Below are positions 33,815 through 42,405 of a stretch of DNA of 64,000 bases, piece by piece. The stretch comes from Cyanobium sp. Aljojuca 7A6 (GTDB lineage Bacteria > Cyanobacteriota > Cyanobacteriia > PCC-6307 > Cyanobiaceae). The stretch covers positions 1 to 64,000 of the forward strand of contig NZ_JAGQCY010000004.1 of NCBI RefSeq assembly GCF_024346455.1. The letters are read 5' to 3'. Each line of letters starts with the position of its first letter. Within the stretch, counting starts at the first letter, position 1. Below the pieces are notes generated by a model. It saw only the letters and a list, made by a program, of their open reading frames with translations. It was not told the DNA's origin and ran no database searches. Both the position numbers and the translations under genes were made by a program.

Positions 33815-34200
33815 TGGCGAATCTCAACAACGAACTGGCCAAGGAGCGCAACCGGGCGGCGGCCGAGCGCACCATGATGGCCTGGATCCGCACCTGCCTG
33901 TCGCTGATCAGTTTCGGCTTCGGACTCGACAAGATCATCGGTGCCATCAACAGCAGCCGCTTCGATCGCAGTGCCCATGCCGGCCTGAGTGTGCGGCTGA
34001 TCTCCATGGGGTTTGTTCTGGTCGGGATTTTGGCGATGGCGGCGGCGACCCGTCAGCACCTGCGCACGCTCAAGCTGATCCGGCGCGACGACTTTCTTTA
34101 CGCTGATCAGCGCTCGATTTCCATCTTCACGGCTGTTGCCCTCACTGTCATCGGCATCTTTGCCTTCGTGCTGCTGATCATGGGTTCCCCTTTCACCTGA
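33814..34200 (+). CDS. DUF202 (YidH-like) membrane protein
   Basis: DUF202 signature NNELAKERNRAAAERTMMAW with three helices (IRTCLSLISFGFG; LISMGFVLVGILAMAAAT; FTAVALTVIGIFAFVLLI), 128 residues. The family is widespread and of unknown role. It is translationally coupled to DUF1622 upstream and followed 5 bases later by BASS copy 2, so the three form one unit. Confidence 0.8.
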   Translation: MANLNNELAKERNRAAAERTMMAWIRTCLSLISFGFGLDKIIGAINSSRFDRSAHAGLSVRLISMGFVLVGILAMAAATRQHLRTLKLIRRDDFLYADQRSISIFTAVALTVIGIFAFVLLIMGSPFT

Positions 34201-34205
34201 CTGCC

Positions 34206-35090
34206 ATGCCCCAAGCCGCCGCCTTTCTGGTCACCGCCACCATCGTCACGCTGATGTTCAGCCTCGGCCTGGGGCTGAAGCAGTACCCGTTCCGGCTGCT
34301 CAAGGATCGCCCCGCCTTTCTCTGGCGCGTGCTGCTCGGCACCTGCCTGCTGGTGCCCCTGGCTGGGCTGGTGCTGGTGCTGCTGCCCCTGCACGGCCTG
34401 CTGAGCCGGCCCGCCTGGGTGGCCATGGGCCTGATGCTGGCGTGTCCCAGCGCCCCTTTGATCCTGTTCCGGGTGCGCAGCAGTGGCGGCACGGCCGAGC
34501 TTGCGGCGCGGCTGCAGATCGCCGCGGCGCTGCTGGCCATCGTCACGATTCCGCTGCTGGAGATCGTGTTCCGAACCGGCGCCGGCCTGCGCGGCTGGGA
34601 GATGGTGGATTGGGGAATCACCCCTGCCCAGGTGGCGGGCCAGGTGCTGAAGGTGCAGGTGCTGCCGGTGATCGCCGGTGTGCTGCTGGGGCAATGGCAG
34701 CCGCAGCTGGCCCAGCGCTGCAGCCAGGCCCTCGGCAAGCTGGCCACCTTGATGCTGCTGCTGATGATGGTGGCGCTGGTGCTGCTCAGCGGCAAGCTTC
34801 TGCTGCCCTTCCTGCAGCAGAACCTGGTGGCCCTGGCCGGTATGGCCCTCCTCTGCGTGCTCAGCCTGGCGATCGGCTACGGCCTCGCAGGGGCGGACCC
34901 ATTGGAGCGCCGCACCGTGGCCCTGGTGACGGGCATGCGCAACACGGGCCTGGCGGCCCAGCTGGCTCTCACCTACGGCAAGGCGCTGCCCGGTCTGGTT
35001 CCCGGCATCCTGTCCTACGTGCTGATCACGGTGATCGTCACCACCCTGTTCCTGAAATGGCAGCAGCGGGAACTGGCGCCCACCGGCTGA
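34206..35090 (+). CDS. BASS-family transporter, copy 2
   Basis: Paralogue of 31767-32645, with the same marks: VTLMFSLGLGLKQYPFRLLK, CPSAPLILFRVRSSGGTAEL and TGMRNTGLAAQLALTYGKAL. Overall about 294 residues and nine helices. The two copies differ over most of their length, so the duplication is not recent. Its stop abuts the stop of the MscS-type gene on the other strand (no spacing). Confidence 0.75.
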   Translation: MPQAAAFLVTATIVTLMFSLGLGLKQYPFRLLKDRPAFLWRVLLGTCLLVPLAGLVLVLLPLHGLLSRPAWVAMGLMLACPSAPLILFRVRSSGGTAELAARLQIAAALLAIVTIPLLEIVFRTGAGLRGWEMVDWGITPAQVAGQVLKVQVLPVIAGVLLGQWQPQLAQRCSQALGKLATLMLLLMMVALVLLSGKLLLPFLQQNLVALAGMALLCVLSLAIGYGLAGADPLERRTVALVTGMRNTGLAAQLALTYGKALPGLVPGILSYVLITVIVTTLFLKWQQRELAPTG

Positions 35091-36755
35091 TCAGCCGTTT
35101 GGCTCGACGGTCTTGGGCACCGTGCTGCGGTTGCCGTTGCGGATGGCGTGGTAGCCCGGCGAGAGGATCTCCACATCGGCGGCGGCGAACTGATCCTGGA
35201 GCGCTGCCAGCACCTCTGAGAGGGTCTGGCGGTAGGTGTCCGGATGGCGCACGAAGGCGTTGAGTTCGTAGCTGATGTGGAAGTCGTTGAGGGAGGTCTG
35301 GAGCACGAACGGCGCCACCTCGTCGGTGATGCCCTCCACGCTCTGGGCGGCCGCCAGCATCAGCGTGTGCACCCGGCGCCAGGGCACGTCGTAGCCGATG
35401 GTGATGGTGGTGGCGATCGCCACGGGCTGCTGGATCTCGCGCCGCGAGAAGCTGTAGTTCACCACCGAGGCGCCGATCACACTGGCGTTGGGAATGCTCA
35501 CCAGTTCGTTGCGGGGCGTCTGCAGGCGCGTCACCAGCAGGGCCCGGTCCTGCACCACCCCCACCACCCCGTTGACCTCCACCCGGTCGCCTTCGCGGAA
35601 GGCCCGGGTGTAGATGAGCATCAGGCCGCTGATGATGTTGGTGGTGACGGCACTGGAGCCGATGGCCGCCAGAGCGCCGAGGAACAGGCCGGCGCCCTGG
35701 AACACCTTGCTGCCGGAGCCGGGGATGTAGGGAAAGGCCGCCGCCAGCCCGAACAGACTGAACAGAATCGTCACCAGCCGGGAGGTGGGCAGGGCCCATT
35801 CCTGGTAGAAGCCTGGGAGGCGGATTCGCCCGTGGTGGATGGCCCTGAACCAGGCCTGGCTGGCCCGGATCACGAGCACCGTGATCACCAGAACCACCAC
35901 CATCGAGGCCAGGTTCGGAATCGCCTGCACCCCCGAGCGCAGGACACCCAGCAGCGTGGTTCTGATCTGTCCCCGTAACCCTTCGGCGATGCCTGCGGTG
36001 GGAGGAAAGAATCCCAGCAACAGGGGAATCAACAGGTAGCTGACCACCAGCACCAGCGTCCAGTGCACCACTTGGCGCAGCCATTGCATCAGCTGGCGCA
36101 CCTGATCCGCCTCGACGAACCCGGCCACGCCCAGGCGGCCCAGCCCCTGCATCACGAAGTGGGGGCGCTCGGCGAAATGGCGCCGAAGCCGCCGGTTGAG
36201 CCATCCCTGCAGCCGCAGCCAGAGGATGTAGACCGCCAGAACAAGCGCCGCCAGCGCCGTCCCCTTCAGCCAGGCGCTGGGGGTATGGGTACCCCGGTAG
36301 GTGCTGATCGCCCGCCGCAAGTCGTCCCGGTAGCGGAGCGCCAGCTGCTGCCGGCTCAGACCGAAGCAGGCACCGGCGGGATCGTCCACGCCCAACTCAG
36401 GCGTGAAGCGGCCATCGCTTTTCAGGATCCCGACCAGGGAGAAGGGTGGCTGCTCCTGCACCACGATCTGGTCCGGTTCGAAGCTGCGGTCCTCGGCCAG
36501 TTGCCGCAGGCGGAGGTTGCTGCGACGCACGTAGTCGTCGATTTTCTGGGCGCCGGGAGCACGGCGGATCTCCAGATCGCGGCGGCCATCAAGGCCGATG
36601 AAGCTGGGCGTGGGCGCACAGCCTGCCATGGCCTCCGCCATGGCCCAGGTGGGCCTGGGTGGCAGGCTCAGCCCAAGGCCGAACACCAGCACCAGCAGGG
36701 TGGCCAGCGCGCCGAGGCGCCACCGCGTGCGATTCCCACTGTGTCGCTCGACCAC
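35091..36755 (-). CDS. MscS-family mechanosensitive channel with long N-terminus
   Basis: A signal peptide-like start (LGALATLLVLVFGLGLSLPP), a periplasmic region of ~120 residues, then helices and an MscS core: FQGAGLFLGALAAIGSSAVT (pore helix), FREGDRVEVNGVVGVVQDRA (beta domain) and a C-terminal alpha-beta part. Channels of this type open on membrane tension in hypo-osmotic shock; the long versions may be regulated by other ligands. It converges on BASS copy 2 without a gap. Confidence 0.82.
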   Translation of the reverse strand: MVERHSGNRTRWRLGALATLLVLVFGLGLSLPPRPTWAMAEAMAGCAPTPSFIGLDGRRDLEIRRAPGAQKIDDYVRRSNLRLRQLAEDRSFEPDQIVVQEQPPFSLVGILKSDGRFTPELGVDDPAGACFGLSRQQLALRYRDDLRRAISTYRGTHTPSAWLKGTALAALVLAVYILWLRLQGWLNRRLRRHFAERPHFVMQGLGRLGVAGFVEADQVRQLMQWLRQVVHWTLVLVVSYLLIPLLLGFFPPTAGIAEGLRGQIRTTLLGVLRSGVQAIPNLASMVVVLVITVLVIRASQAWFRAIHHGRIRLPGFYQEWALPTSRLVTILFSLFGLAAAFPYIPGSGSKVFQGAGLFLGALAAIGSSAVTTNIISGLMLIYTRAFREGDRVEVNGVVGVVQDRALLVTRLQTPRNELVSIPNASVIGASVVNYSFSRREIQQPVAIATTITIGYDVPWRRVHTLMLAAAQSVEGITDEVAPFVLQTSLNDFHISYELNAFVRHPDTYRQTLSEVLAALQDQFAAADVEILSPGYHAIRNGNRSTVPKTVEPNG

Positions 36756-36863
36756 CGTTCCCCTGGATCAGCCGATCGGATTGTCCCGTGGTGACCCAGT
36801 GGCGTCGATGGCTGTGGTGGTCGTGGCTTTGGAGATCATCGCGGCCTCCGGGAACCCTGGAGC

Positions 36864-38843
36864 ATGCTCCGTTCTCCCCTGCTGCCCCTGTTGCTGCTGC
36901 TCGCGGTGCTGGTGCAGGCCCAGTTGCGGCCGCTCCAGCCCGGCGCTGGGGATCCGCTGCGGCTGCTCGACGGTGGGGATGGCCCCCAGCTGGCGATCCT
37001 GACGGGACAGCTCTTGAGCGATCCGGTGGCCAGCGCGGCTTCCGAGGCTGCCCCCGCCGGCCAGGCCGGCCCCTGCCGGGTACTCCTGCAGACGGCTGGA
37101 GGCCGCAGCGAGCTGAGCTTCGGCACCTGTCCGGCGTTGCGCGAAGGCTGGGACGTGCGGGTGAGCGGACAGCTGCGGCGCCCCCGGCCGGCCCCCCATC
37201 CGCTGCTGGCCGGCCCGGCCGAGCGCCTGGCCCGCCACGGCAGCTGGACCCGCCTGACGGTGGAGCGGCTGGAGGTGCTGCGCCGGCCCGCCACCCCGAT
37301 TGCCGACCTGCGCCGCAGCATCGCCGCCCGTTTTGTGGCCGCGGCGGGCCCGGAGCGGGGCGGCCTGCTGGCGGCCCTGGTGCTGGGCAGTGCCGTGGTG
37401 CCCCTGCCGGCGGAGCTGCGCGCCGACTTCCGTGTCGCCGGCCTCTCCCATGCCCTGGCGGCCTCTGGATTCCATCTCAGCGTCCTGCTGGGGGCGGTGC
37501 TGGCCTTGGGCCGGGGCCTCGGCCGCTCGGCGCGGCTGGCCCTGGGCGGTGGTGCCATGGCGCTGTTTCTGCTGCTGGCCGGAGCCCAGCCCTCGGTGGT
37601 GCGGGCGGTGCTGATGGGGGCCATTGCCCTGGTGCTGCTTGAGAGCGGCCGGCGGGGGCGCCCCCTGGGGATCCTTGGCCTGAGCCTGGCGGGCATGTTG
37701 CTGCTGCGGCCGGCCTGGCTCCACGACGTCGGCTTCCAACTCAGCGCCGCCGCCACCGCCGGCCTGGTGCTGACGGCCAGGCCCCTGGAACAGGCCCTGG
37801 CCCAGCGGCTGCCTGGCGCGGGCTGGCTGGCGCCCGCCCTGGCGGTGCCGCTGGCGGCCAGTCTCTGGACCCTGCCGCTGCAACTGCTCCACTTCGGCGT
37901 CGTGCCCCTCTACGCCGTGCCGGCCAACCTGTTGGCGGCCCCCCTGCTGACGCCACTCACCCTCGGGGCGATGGCCCTGGCGCTGGTGGCCGTGCTGGTG
38001 CCGCCCCTGCTGGCGCCGCTGCTGGTGCCCCTCGGCTGGCTGGCCGCCTTGCTGCTCCAGCTCGCCCACGTCGTCGCCGGCCTTCCCCTGGCCCAGTGGC
38101 AGAGCGGCCGGCCCCTGCCCCTGCTGGTGCTGCTGTTCACGCTGGCGTTGCTGGGCCTGGTGCTGCCGGGCCTGGGCCGGCGCCGGCGACTGCTGGCGGC
38201 AGGCCTGGGCCTCGGGGTGCTGGTGCTGCACCTGGTGCTGCTGGGTGGCGACCAGCTGCTGCTGGTGCACCAGGGGGAGGGTGGTCCCGGCCGCGATCTG
38301 TTACTGGCCCGCCACCGCGGCCGCGCCGCCCTGGTCAGCACCCGCGCCGATGGTTTCAGTTGCCGCCAGGCCGGCCAGCTGGCCCAGGGTCTGGGGGTGG
38401 CCCGCTTCGATTGGGCCCTGTTGCTCGATCCGGTGGCGGGCGCCGATCCGGCCTGCTGGAGCCGCCAGGCTGCTCGAGTGGTGGCCTACGGCGATGGCGC
38501 GGTCCCCCTGGCGGCAGGGCAGCGGTTGGCGAGCCGGGGGCTGGCGGTGCAGGCCCTGGCCATGGACAGCCACGCCCTGCGGCTGCAGCTGGGCCACCAG
38601 CGCTGGCTGCTGCTGCCCGATCGACAGTCGCTGGCCAGCTGGCGATCGGGCCAACCGGCCAACGCCTCAGGGTCGGCGGCGGAGTCCGTGTGGCTGGGGT
38701 TCCGCCCCCGGCCCTCCGACCATCGCGTCCTGTTGGCCCACGGGCCGCGGCAGGTGTGGCTCAGTGGACCGGGCCCAGGAGGGTCTCCCTTGCCGCCCGG
38801 TTGGCGGGCCAGTGGGGCGAGCGGGGCGCTGGCCGCTCCGTAA
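36864..38843 (+). CDS. comEC: ComEC/Rec2-type DNA uptake channel
   Basis: An N-terminal OB-like part (RVLLQTAGGRSELSFGTCPA), then the competence domain with GLSHALAASGFHLSVLLGAV and GAQPSVVRAVLMGAIALVLL and many helices, then a C-terminal beta-lactamase-like part. ComEC moves single-stranded DNA through the inner membrane in natural transformation. In the C-terminal part the HxHxDH metal site of nuclease-type ComEC is not seen (STRADGFSCRQAGQLAQ is at that place). The very GC-rich gene ends 23 bases before tRNA-Ser. Pilin and ComEC in one window support natural competence, but other com genes are not here. Confidence 0.88.
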   Translation: MLRSPLLPLLLLLAVLVQAQLRPLQPGAGDPLRLLDGGDGPQLAILTGQLLSDPVASAASEAAPAGQAGPCRVLLQTAGGRSELSFGTCPALREGWDVRVSGQLRRPRPAPHPLLAGPAERLARHGSWTRLTVERLEVLRRPATPIADLRRSIAARFVAAAGPERGGLLAALVLGSAVVPLPAELRADFRVAGLSHALAASGFHLSVLLGAVLALGRGLGRSARLALGGGAMALFLLLAGAQPSVVRAVLMGAIALVLLESGRRGRPLGILGLSLAGMLLLRPAWLHDVGFQLSAAATAGLVLTARPLEQALAQRLPGAGWLAPALAVPLAASLWTLPLQLLHFGVVPLYAVPANLLAAPLLTPLTLGAMALALVAVLVPPLLAPLLVPLGWLAALLLQLAHVVAGLPLAQWQSGRPLPLLVLLFTLALLGLVLPGLGRRRRLLAAGLGLGVLVLHLVLLGGDQLLLVHQGEGGPGRDLLLARHRGRAALVSTRADGFSCRQAGQLAQGLGVARFDWALLLDPVAGADPACWSRQAARVVAYGDGAVPLAAGQRLASRGLAVQALAMDSHALRLQLGHQRWLLLPDRQSLASWRSGQPANASGSAAESVWLGFRPRPSDHRVLLAHGPRQVWLSGPGPGGSPLPPGWRASGASGALAAP

Positions 38844-38866
38844 GATGCCACCTGGCCGAAGGGCTT

Positions 38867-38951
38867 GGAGAGGTGGCTGAGTGGTCGAAAGCGAACGACT
38901 CGAAATCGTTTGAAGGGAAACCTTCCGTGGGTTCGAATCCCACCCTCTCCG
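38867..38951 (+). tRNA. tRNA-Ser (anticodon CGA)
   Basis: The acceptor arms GGAGAGG and CCTCTCC pair fully, with G as discriminator. The D arm GTGGCTGAGTGG, the anticodon loop CTCGAAA with CGA at 38901-38903, a long variable arm (class II) and the T arm GGGTTCGAATCCC are all present. It reads UCG codons. No CCA is encoded. A TAAGAT box overlapping the comEC stop could be its -10. Confidence 0.95.
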
Positions 38952-39011
38952 TTTTCTGAGATCTGAGGGCCTTCCCGGAGGTCCCTTGCCGTCTTCTGGG
39001 GCCGGATCTGG

Positions 39012-39755
39012 CTATTCGCCCGCCTGGAGCAGCAGCAGCGTCTTGCCGCAGGCGTCCTGAAGCAACAGGCTGCGCTTGTCGATGCTCCAGCGGCGAACCT
39101 GATCCAGGGTTTCGCTGAAGCGCCCTTCCAAGGCCATCCGCTCAGGGCTGCAGGCCATTCGGGTGCTGGCCAGTTGGGAGAACCGGATCGTTTCGCCCTC
39201 AAGGCTGAACGCGCCCATCAAGCGGTTGCAGCCGCCGCTCCCAGCCAGGCGCAGGGTCTCGGCAGCCAGCTGCAGCTCGATCGCCCGGCCGGGGGGCTGC
39301 TGGGGCTCGACGGTCTCCCCACCAAGGGCCAGCAGCCGCCAGTTGGTACCCCGCAACGGGGCCACCAGGGGCGGTGGGCACTCCTTGCCGGGCCTGAACG
39401 TCCCGAACGTCTCCACCACCAGCGTGCGGCGAGCCGGCTGCCCTGCCTCCATCGACGGCCTTTGGGTGATCAGCCCCTGCAGCTCCACCAGCAATGGCTG
39501 GCCCGGTTGGTTTGCCGGACGGGCCTGGAGATAGGCGCGCTGCAGGGCCAGAAAGTCGCCCTCCATGGCCACCGGCAGCTGCTCGCCGGTGGCGCACAGC
39601 CGGATGCTGGCCGCGTCGGCCAGGTAGGTGAACATCCCCGTCACCGCCGTGCCCGCCACCGCCGTGCCCGCCATCGCCGGGGACGCCAGCAGCACCAAGG
39701 TGCTCGCCAGGGCGACCCTCCAGCTCCAGAGACGAACCGGATGCGAGTGCAGCAC
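39012..39755 (-). CDS. META-domain lipoprotein-like secreted protein
   Basis: A signal peptide (VALASTLVLLASPAMAG) is followed by a small domain with two Cys, and then the META domain that gives the protein its family: LRGTNWRLLALGG, then AGSGGCNRLMGAFSLEGETI and STRMACSPERMALEGRF, as in HslJ and bacterial META proteins. There is a short tandem repeat (AGTAVAGTAV) at the signal peptidase site. Role unknown, probably envelope stress or inhibitor-like. Confidence 0.75.
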   Translation of the reverse strand: MLHSHPVRLWSWRVALASTLVLLASPAMAGTAVAGTAVTGMFTYLADAASIRLCATGEQLPVAMEGDFLALQRAYLQARPANQPGQPLLVELQGLITQRPSMEAGQPARRTLVVETFGTFRPGKECPPPLVAPLRGTNWRLLALGGETVEPQQPPGRAIELQLAAETLRLAGSGGCNRLMGAFSLEGETIRFSQLASTRMACSPERMALEGRFSETLDQVRRWSIDKRSLLLQDACGKTLLLLQAGE

Positions 39756-39906
39756 GAACGGGTGGGGATTCGGGTGATGAGTAAAACGTACAGGCCGGCT
39801 GAGTGCCGCTTCAAGGGGCGATGGCTTGGAGTCTTGCCTGGAGCCTCGTGGCTGAGAACTCCCCTAAGTTGCAAGCCGAGGTTTCATAGGGGCAATTGAG
39901 TTTGAT

Positions 39907-40182
39907 TCAATTGCAATAATAGTCAACCCAGGAGATTGCCTCAGTTTTACTCAGGCCTTTGTAATCAATGCCGTATTGGCGATTGTCGCACCAGCCATTG
40001 ACAAACGAGCCATCGTCCCAGAAGACTCCAATTGACTCGTTGTCACGAAAAATCTCAACGCGATTACCGCTGTCATCCTTGCCTTTGCGACAGTCGCTGC
40101 CTTTCCAGTCCGCTGCGCTGGATGGAACTACGAAGGTGAATGGCAGTACCAGTCGGACGGCTAAGTAGCGAACGAATGGCAT
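39907..40182 (-). CDS. Small secreted protein, unknown function
   Basis: 91 residues: an N-terminal helix with signal-peptide character (YLAVRLVLPFTFVVPSSAAD) and a mature part of about 68 residues with four Cys (WKGSDCRKG, NGWCDNR, DYYC). It ends with Cys-Asn. AT-richer than its neighbours. No family recognised, but the composition looks like a real exported protein. Confidence 0.5.
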   Translation of the reverse strand: MPFVRYLAVRLVLPFTFVVPSSAADWKGSDCRKGKDDSGNRVEIFRDNESIGVFWDDGSFVNGWCDNRQYGIDYKGLSKTEAISWVDYYCN

Positions 40183-40371
40183 CTTTAATGCCGTGTCGAT
40201 GTCATTTTATGGACGCGACTAGGAAGTATATCTAACTGTGTCGTAAAACTTTTTATGCCGCAAACCTGGCCTCCATGTTGGTCGCCTCCAGGTCTCGGCA
40301 CGATCAGACAGTGGCATCGACACTGTTGTTGGACATAGCAGGGAAGATCGCGATGGTGCTGGAGGCAGGAT

Positions 40372-40704
40372 CTACGGGAGGTCGTTGAGCGGCTGGAACG
40401 CCTTCAGCAGTGCCCGATTGAGGCGGTCTTCACATCCCACCACCAACTGGAGGTAGATGGTGCCGTCCTTGTAGGGGGCATAGGCGTGGGGACAGACCTC
40501 CCTTGTAGCCTCCTGCCACTGCTCGAAGCGTCGCTTGGGCAGCTTGCGCTTCAACTGGTCGGTGGATTGCTCCCAGGACAGAGCAGCGCAGTAGCGCATC
40601 TCCACCGTGTTATCGCCAGGACACTGGATCTTGGCTTCCTGGGCGTGGATGGCCGTGGGGAGCAACAGCAGCAGCAGTGCCCATCGAGACCGAAAACAAG
40701 TCAT
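40372..40704 (-). CDS. Small exported protein, LprI/DUF1311-like
   Basis: 110 residues from the ATG at 40704, with a signal peptide (SRWALLLLLLPTAIHAQEA). The mature part QCPGDNTVEMRYCAALSWEQ and CPHAYAPYKDGTIYLQLVVG resembles lysozyme-inhibitor LprI-N (DUF1311) proteins in the spacing of its four Cys. The frame is open 22 codons further upstream but this ATG places the signal peptide at the start. Family match is by pattern. Confidence 0.6.
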   Translation of the reverse strand: MTCFRSRWALLLLLLPTAIHAQEAKIQCPGDNTVEMRYCAALSWEQSTDQLKRKLPKRRFEQWQEATREVCPHAYAPYKDGTIYLQLVVGCEDRLNRALLKAFQPLNDLP

Positions 40705-40795
40705 CCAGATTCCTGGCTGTGGACGTTCTTGCGTAGCACCGGGCGTTGCGACAGGCGTTGCGGTTGGCATCGGCGCGTCAACGCCAAGGGTCCGC

Positions 40796-41038
40796 TCAGG
40801 AATGGAACAGCAGCACCAGGCCCGATTTCACCTGGTGAAACTCCCGTTCCTCCCGGCTCAGATCCAGGCCCACCAACAGCCCTTCCCGGAGCGCCACATC
40901 AAACGGTGGGGCCGGCGGCGGTTTGCCGTCGCACCAGAGCGCCGCAATGCCCACCGAGGTGGCATGCCACCGGAAGCAGGCGGTCTCGCCGATGGAAGGC
41001 TCCTGCAAGGCGTCTTCGAGGAGCTCGCGGATCGCCAT
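40796..41038 (-). CDS. Small cytoplasmic hypothetical protein
   Basis: 80 residues (MAIRELLEDALQEPSIGETA, then FRWHATSVGIAALWCDGKPP). No membrane segment. It stands between the LprI-like gene and the divergent glycosyltransferase. Composition fits coding, but I do not recognise it. Confidence 0.45.
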   Translation of the reverse strand: MAIRELLEDALQEPSIGETACFRWHATSVGIAALWCDGKPPPAPPFDVALREGLLVGLDLSREEREFHQVKSGLVLLFHS

Positions 41039-41137
41039 CGTGCTGCGGCTCTCGCCATCCCAGTCGTCGCCTTAGCTTCGGCAGGGAGTCCCGCAAGGGC
41101 AATCGGCTGAGAGTTTTCGTGATACTGGCGCCTTACG

Positions 41138-42340
41138 GTGCCTGGCATGGAGGCCTTCCCCACCCCTGTCGCCCTGGTGCACGAGTGGTTCACACCCCGG
41201 TCCGTGGGTGGGTCCGAGCATGTGGTGGCGGAACTCGACCGGCTTCTGGCGCAGCGGGGAACCCCGCCCGAGCTCTACGCCCTGGTGGATGGGGAGAGCG
41301 GCCGGCCCGGCAGCTGGCTGTCGGGGCGCAGGATCCACACCAGCTTCATTCAGCGCCTGCCCTGGGGCGTGAGCCACGTTCAGCAGTACCTGCCGCTGCT
41401 GCCCCTGGCGATCGAGCAACTCGACCTGTCCGGCCATCCCCTGGTGATCAGCAGCAGCCATCTGGTGGCGAAAGGGGTGATCACCGGCCCGGACCAGTTG
41501 CATGTCAGTTACGTGCACACCCCGGCCCGCTACGCCTGGGACCAGATGCATCCCTACCTGGCCCGTTCCGCCCTGGCCCGCGGGCCCCTGGGTCCCCTGG
41601 TGCGGTTGCAGCTGCACCAGCTGCGTCAATGGGACGTGGTCAGCAGCGCCCGGGTGGGTGCCCTGGTGGCCAATTCCCGCTTCACCGCCCGCCGGATCCG
41701 CTGTTTCTGGCGCCGCCGTGCCCACGTGCTGCATCCCCCCGTGGCCGTGGAGCGGTTCCGTTGGGATCGGCCCCGGGATGACGTTTACGTGAGCCTCTGC
41801 CGGCTGGTGCCCAACAAACGGGTGGATGTGGTGGTGGAAGCCTTCAACCGCACCGGGCTGCCCCTGGTGGTAATCGGCGACGGTCCTGAACGGCGCCGCC
41901 TGGAGGCGATGGCGGGGCCCCAGGTCCGCTTCCTCGGTCGCCTGTCGGATCAGGAGAGCGCCGCCTGGTTGGCGCGGGCGCGGGCCTACGTGTACGCGGG
42001 CCTGGAGGATTTCGGCATCGCGCCGGTGGAGGCGATGGCCGCCGGTGCCCCGGTGATCGCCTTCGGGCAAGGCGGGGTGCTCGACAGCGTGCGCTGCCTC
42101 AGGGAAGGGGAGCGGGGCGCCACTGGTCTGCTGTTCCCGGAGCAGAGCGCCGCCAGCCTGGCGGCGGCGCTGGAGCACTTCGAGGCGAGCCGGCTGTGGC
42201 GATCCCTGCCGGCGGAGGAGCAGCGGCGCTGGGCGGAGGGCTTCGCCCCGGCGGTCTTCCGGCGACGCATGGAAACGCTGCTGGACAAGCTGTGGCGGCA
42301 GCATCGCCGCCGCCTCCGCGGTCCTGTGCCTCTGGTCTGA
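41138..42340 (+). CDS. GT4-family glycosyltransferase
   Basis: GT-B-fold enzyme: N-terminal domain with VHEWFTPRSVGGSEHVVAEL (donor/acceptor Gly loop) and SYVHTPARYAWDQM; C-terminal donor domain with VSLCRLVPNKRVDVVVEAFN, VVIGDGPER and GLEDFGIAPVEAMAAGAPVI, the E-x7-E type motif. Likely a mannosyl- or similar transferase of exopolysaccharide synthesis (WbaZ-like). GTG at 41138 or ATG at 41147 starts it. Followed 65 bases later by the initiating sugar-phosphate transferase, with which it probably works. Confidence 0.85.
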   Translation: MPGMEAFPTPVALVHEWFTPRSVGGSEHVVAELDRLLAQRGTPPELYALVDGESGRPGSWLSGRRIHTSFIQRLPWGVSHVQQYLPLLPLAIEQLDLSGHPLVISSSHLVAKGVITGPDQLHVSYVHTPARYAWDQMHPYLARSALARGPLGPLVRLQLHQLRQWDVVSSARVGALVANSRFTARRIRCFWRRRAHVLHPPVAVERFRWDRPRDDVYVSLCRLVPNKRVDVVVEAFNRTGLPLVVIGDGPERRRLEAMAGPQVRFLGRLSDQESAAWLARARAYVYAGLEDFGIAPVEAMAAGAPVIAFGQGGVLDSVRCLREGERGATGLLFPEQSAASLAAALEHFEASRLWRSLPAEEQRRWAEGFAPAVFRRRMETLLDKLWRQHRRRLRGPVPLV

Positions 42341-42405
42341 GTGGCCCCCCGCCATGGAGTTCGGGTCCTGCTGATCCTTAACTTCATCTATCGAAGCAGG
42401 CTCCC

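Noticed and set aside
36768-38270. Gln/His-rich open frame of 500 codons opposite comEC
   Set aside because: Low-complexity composition that mirrors the Leu/Ala-rich comEC codons; no independent support.
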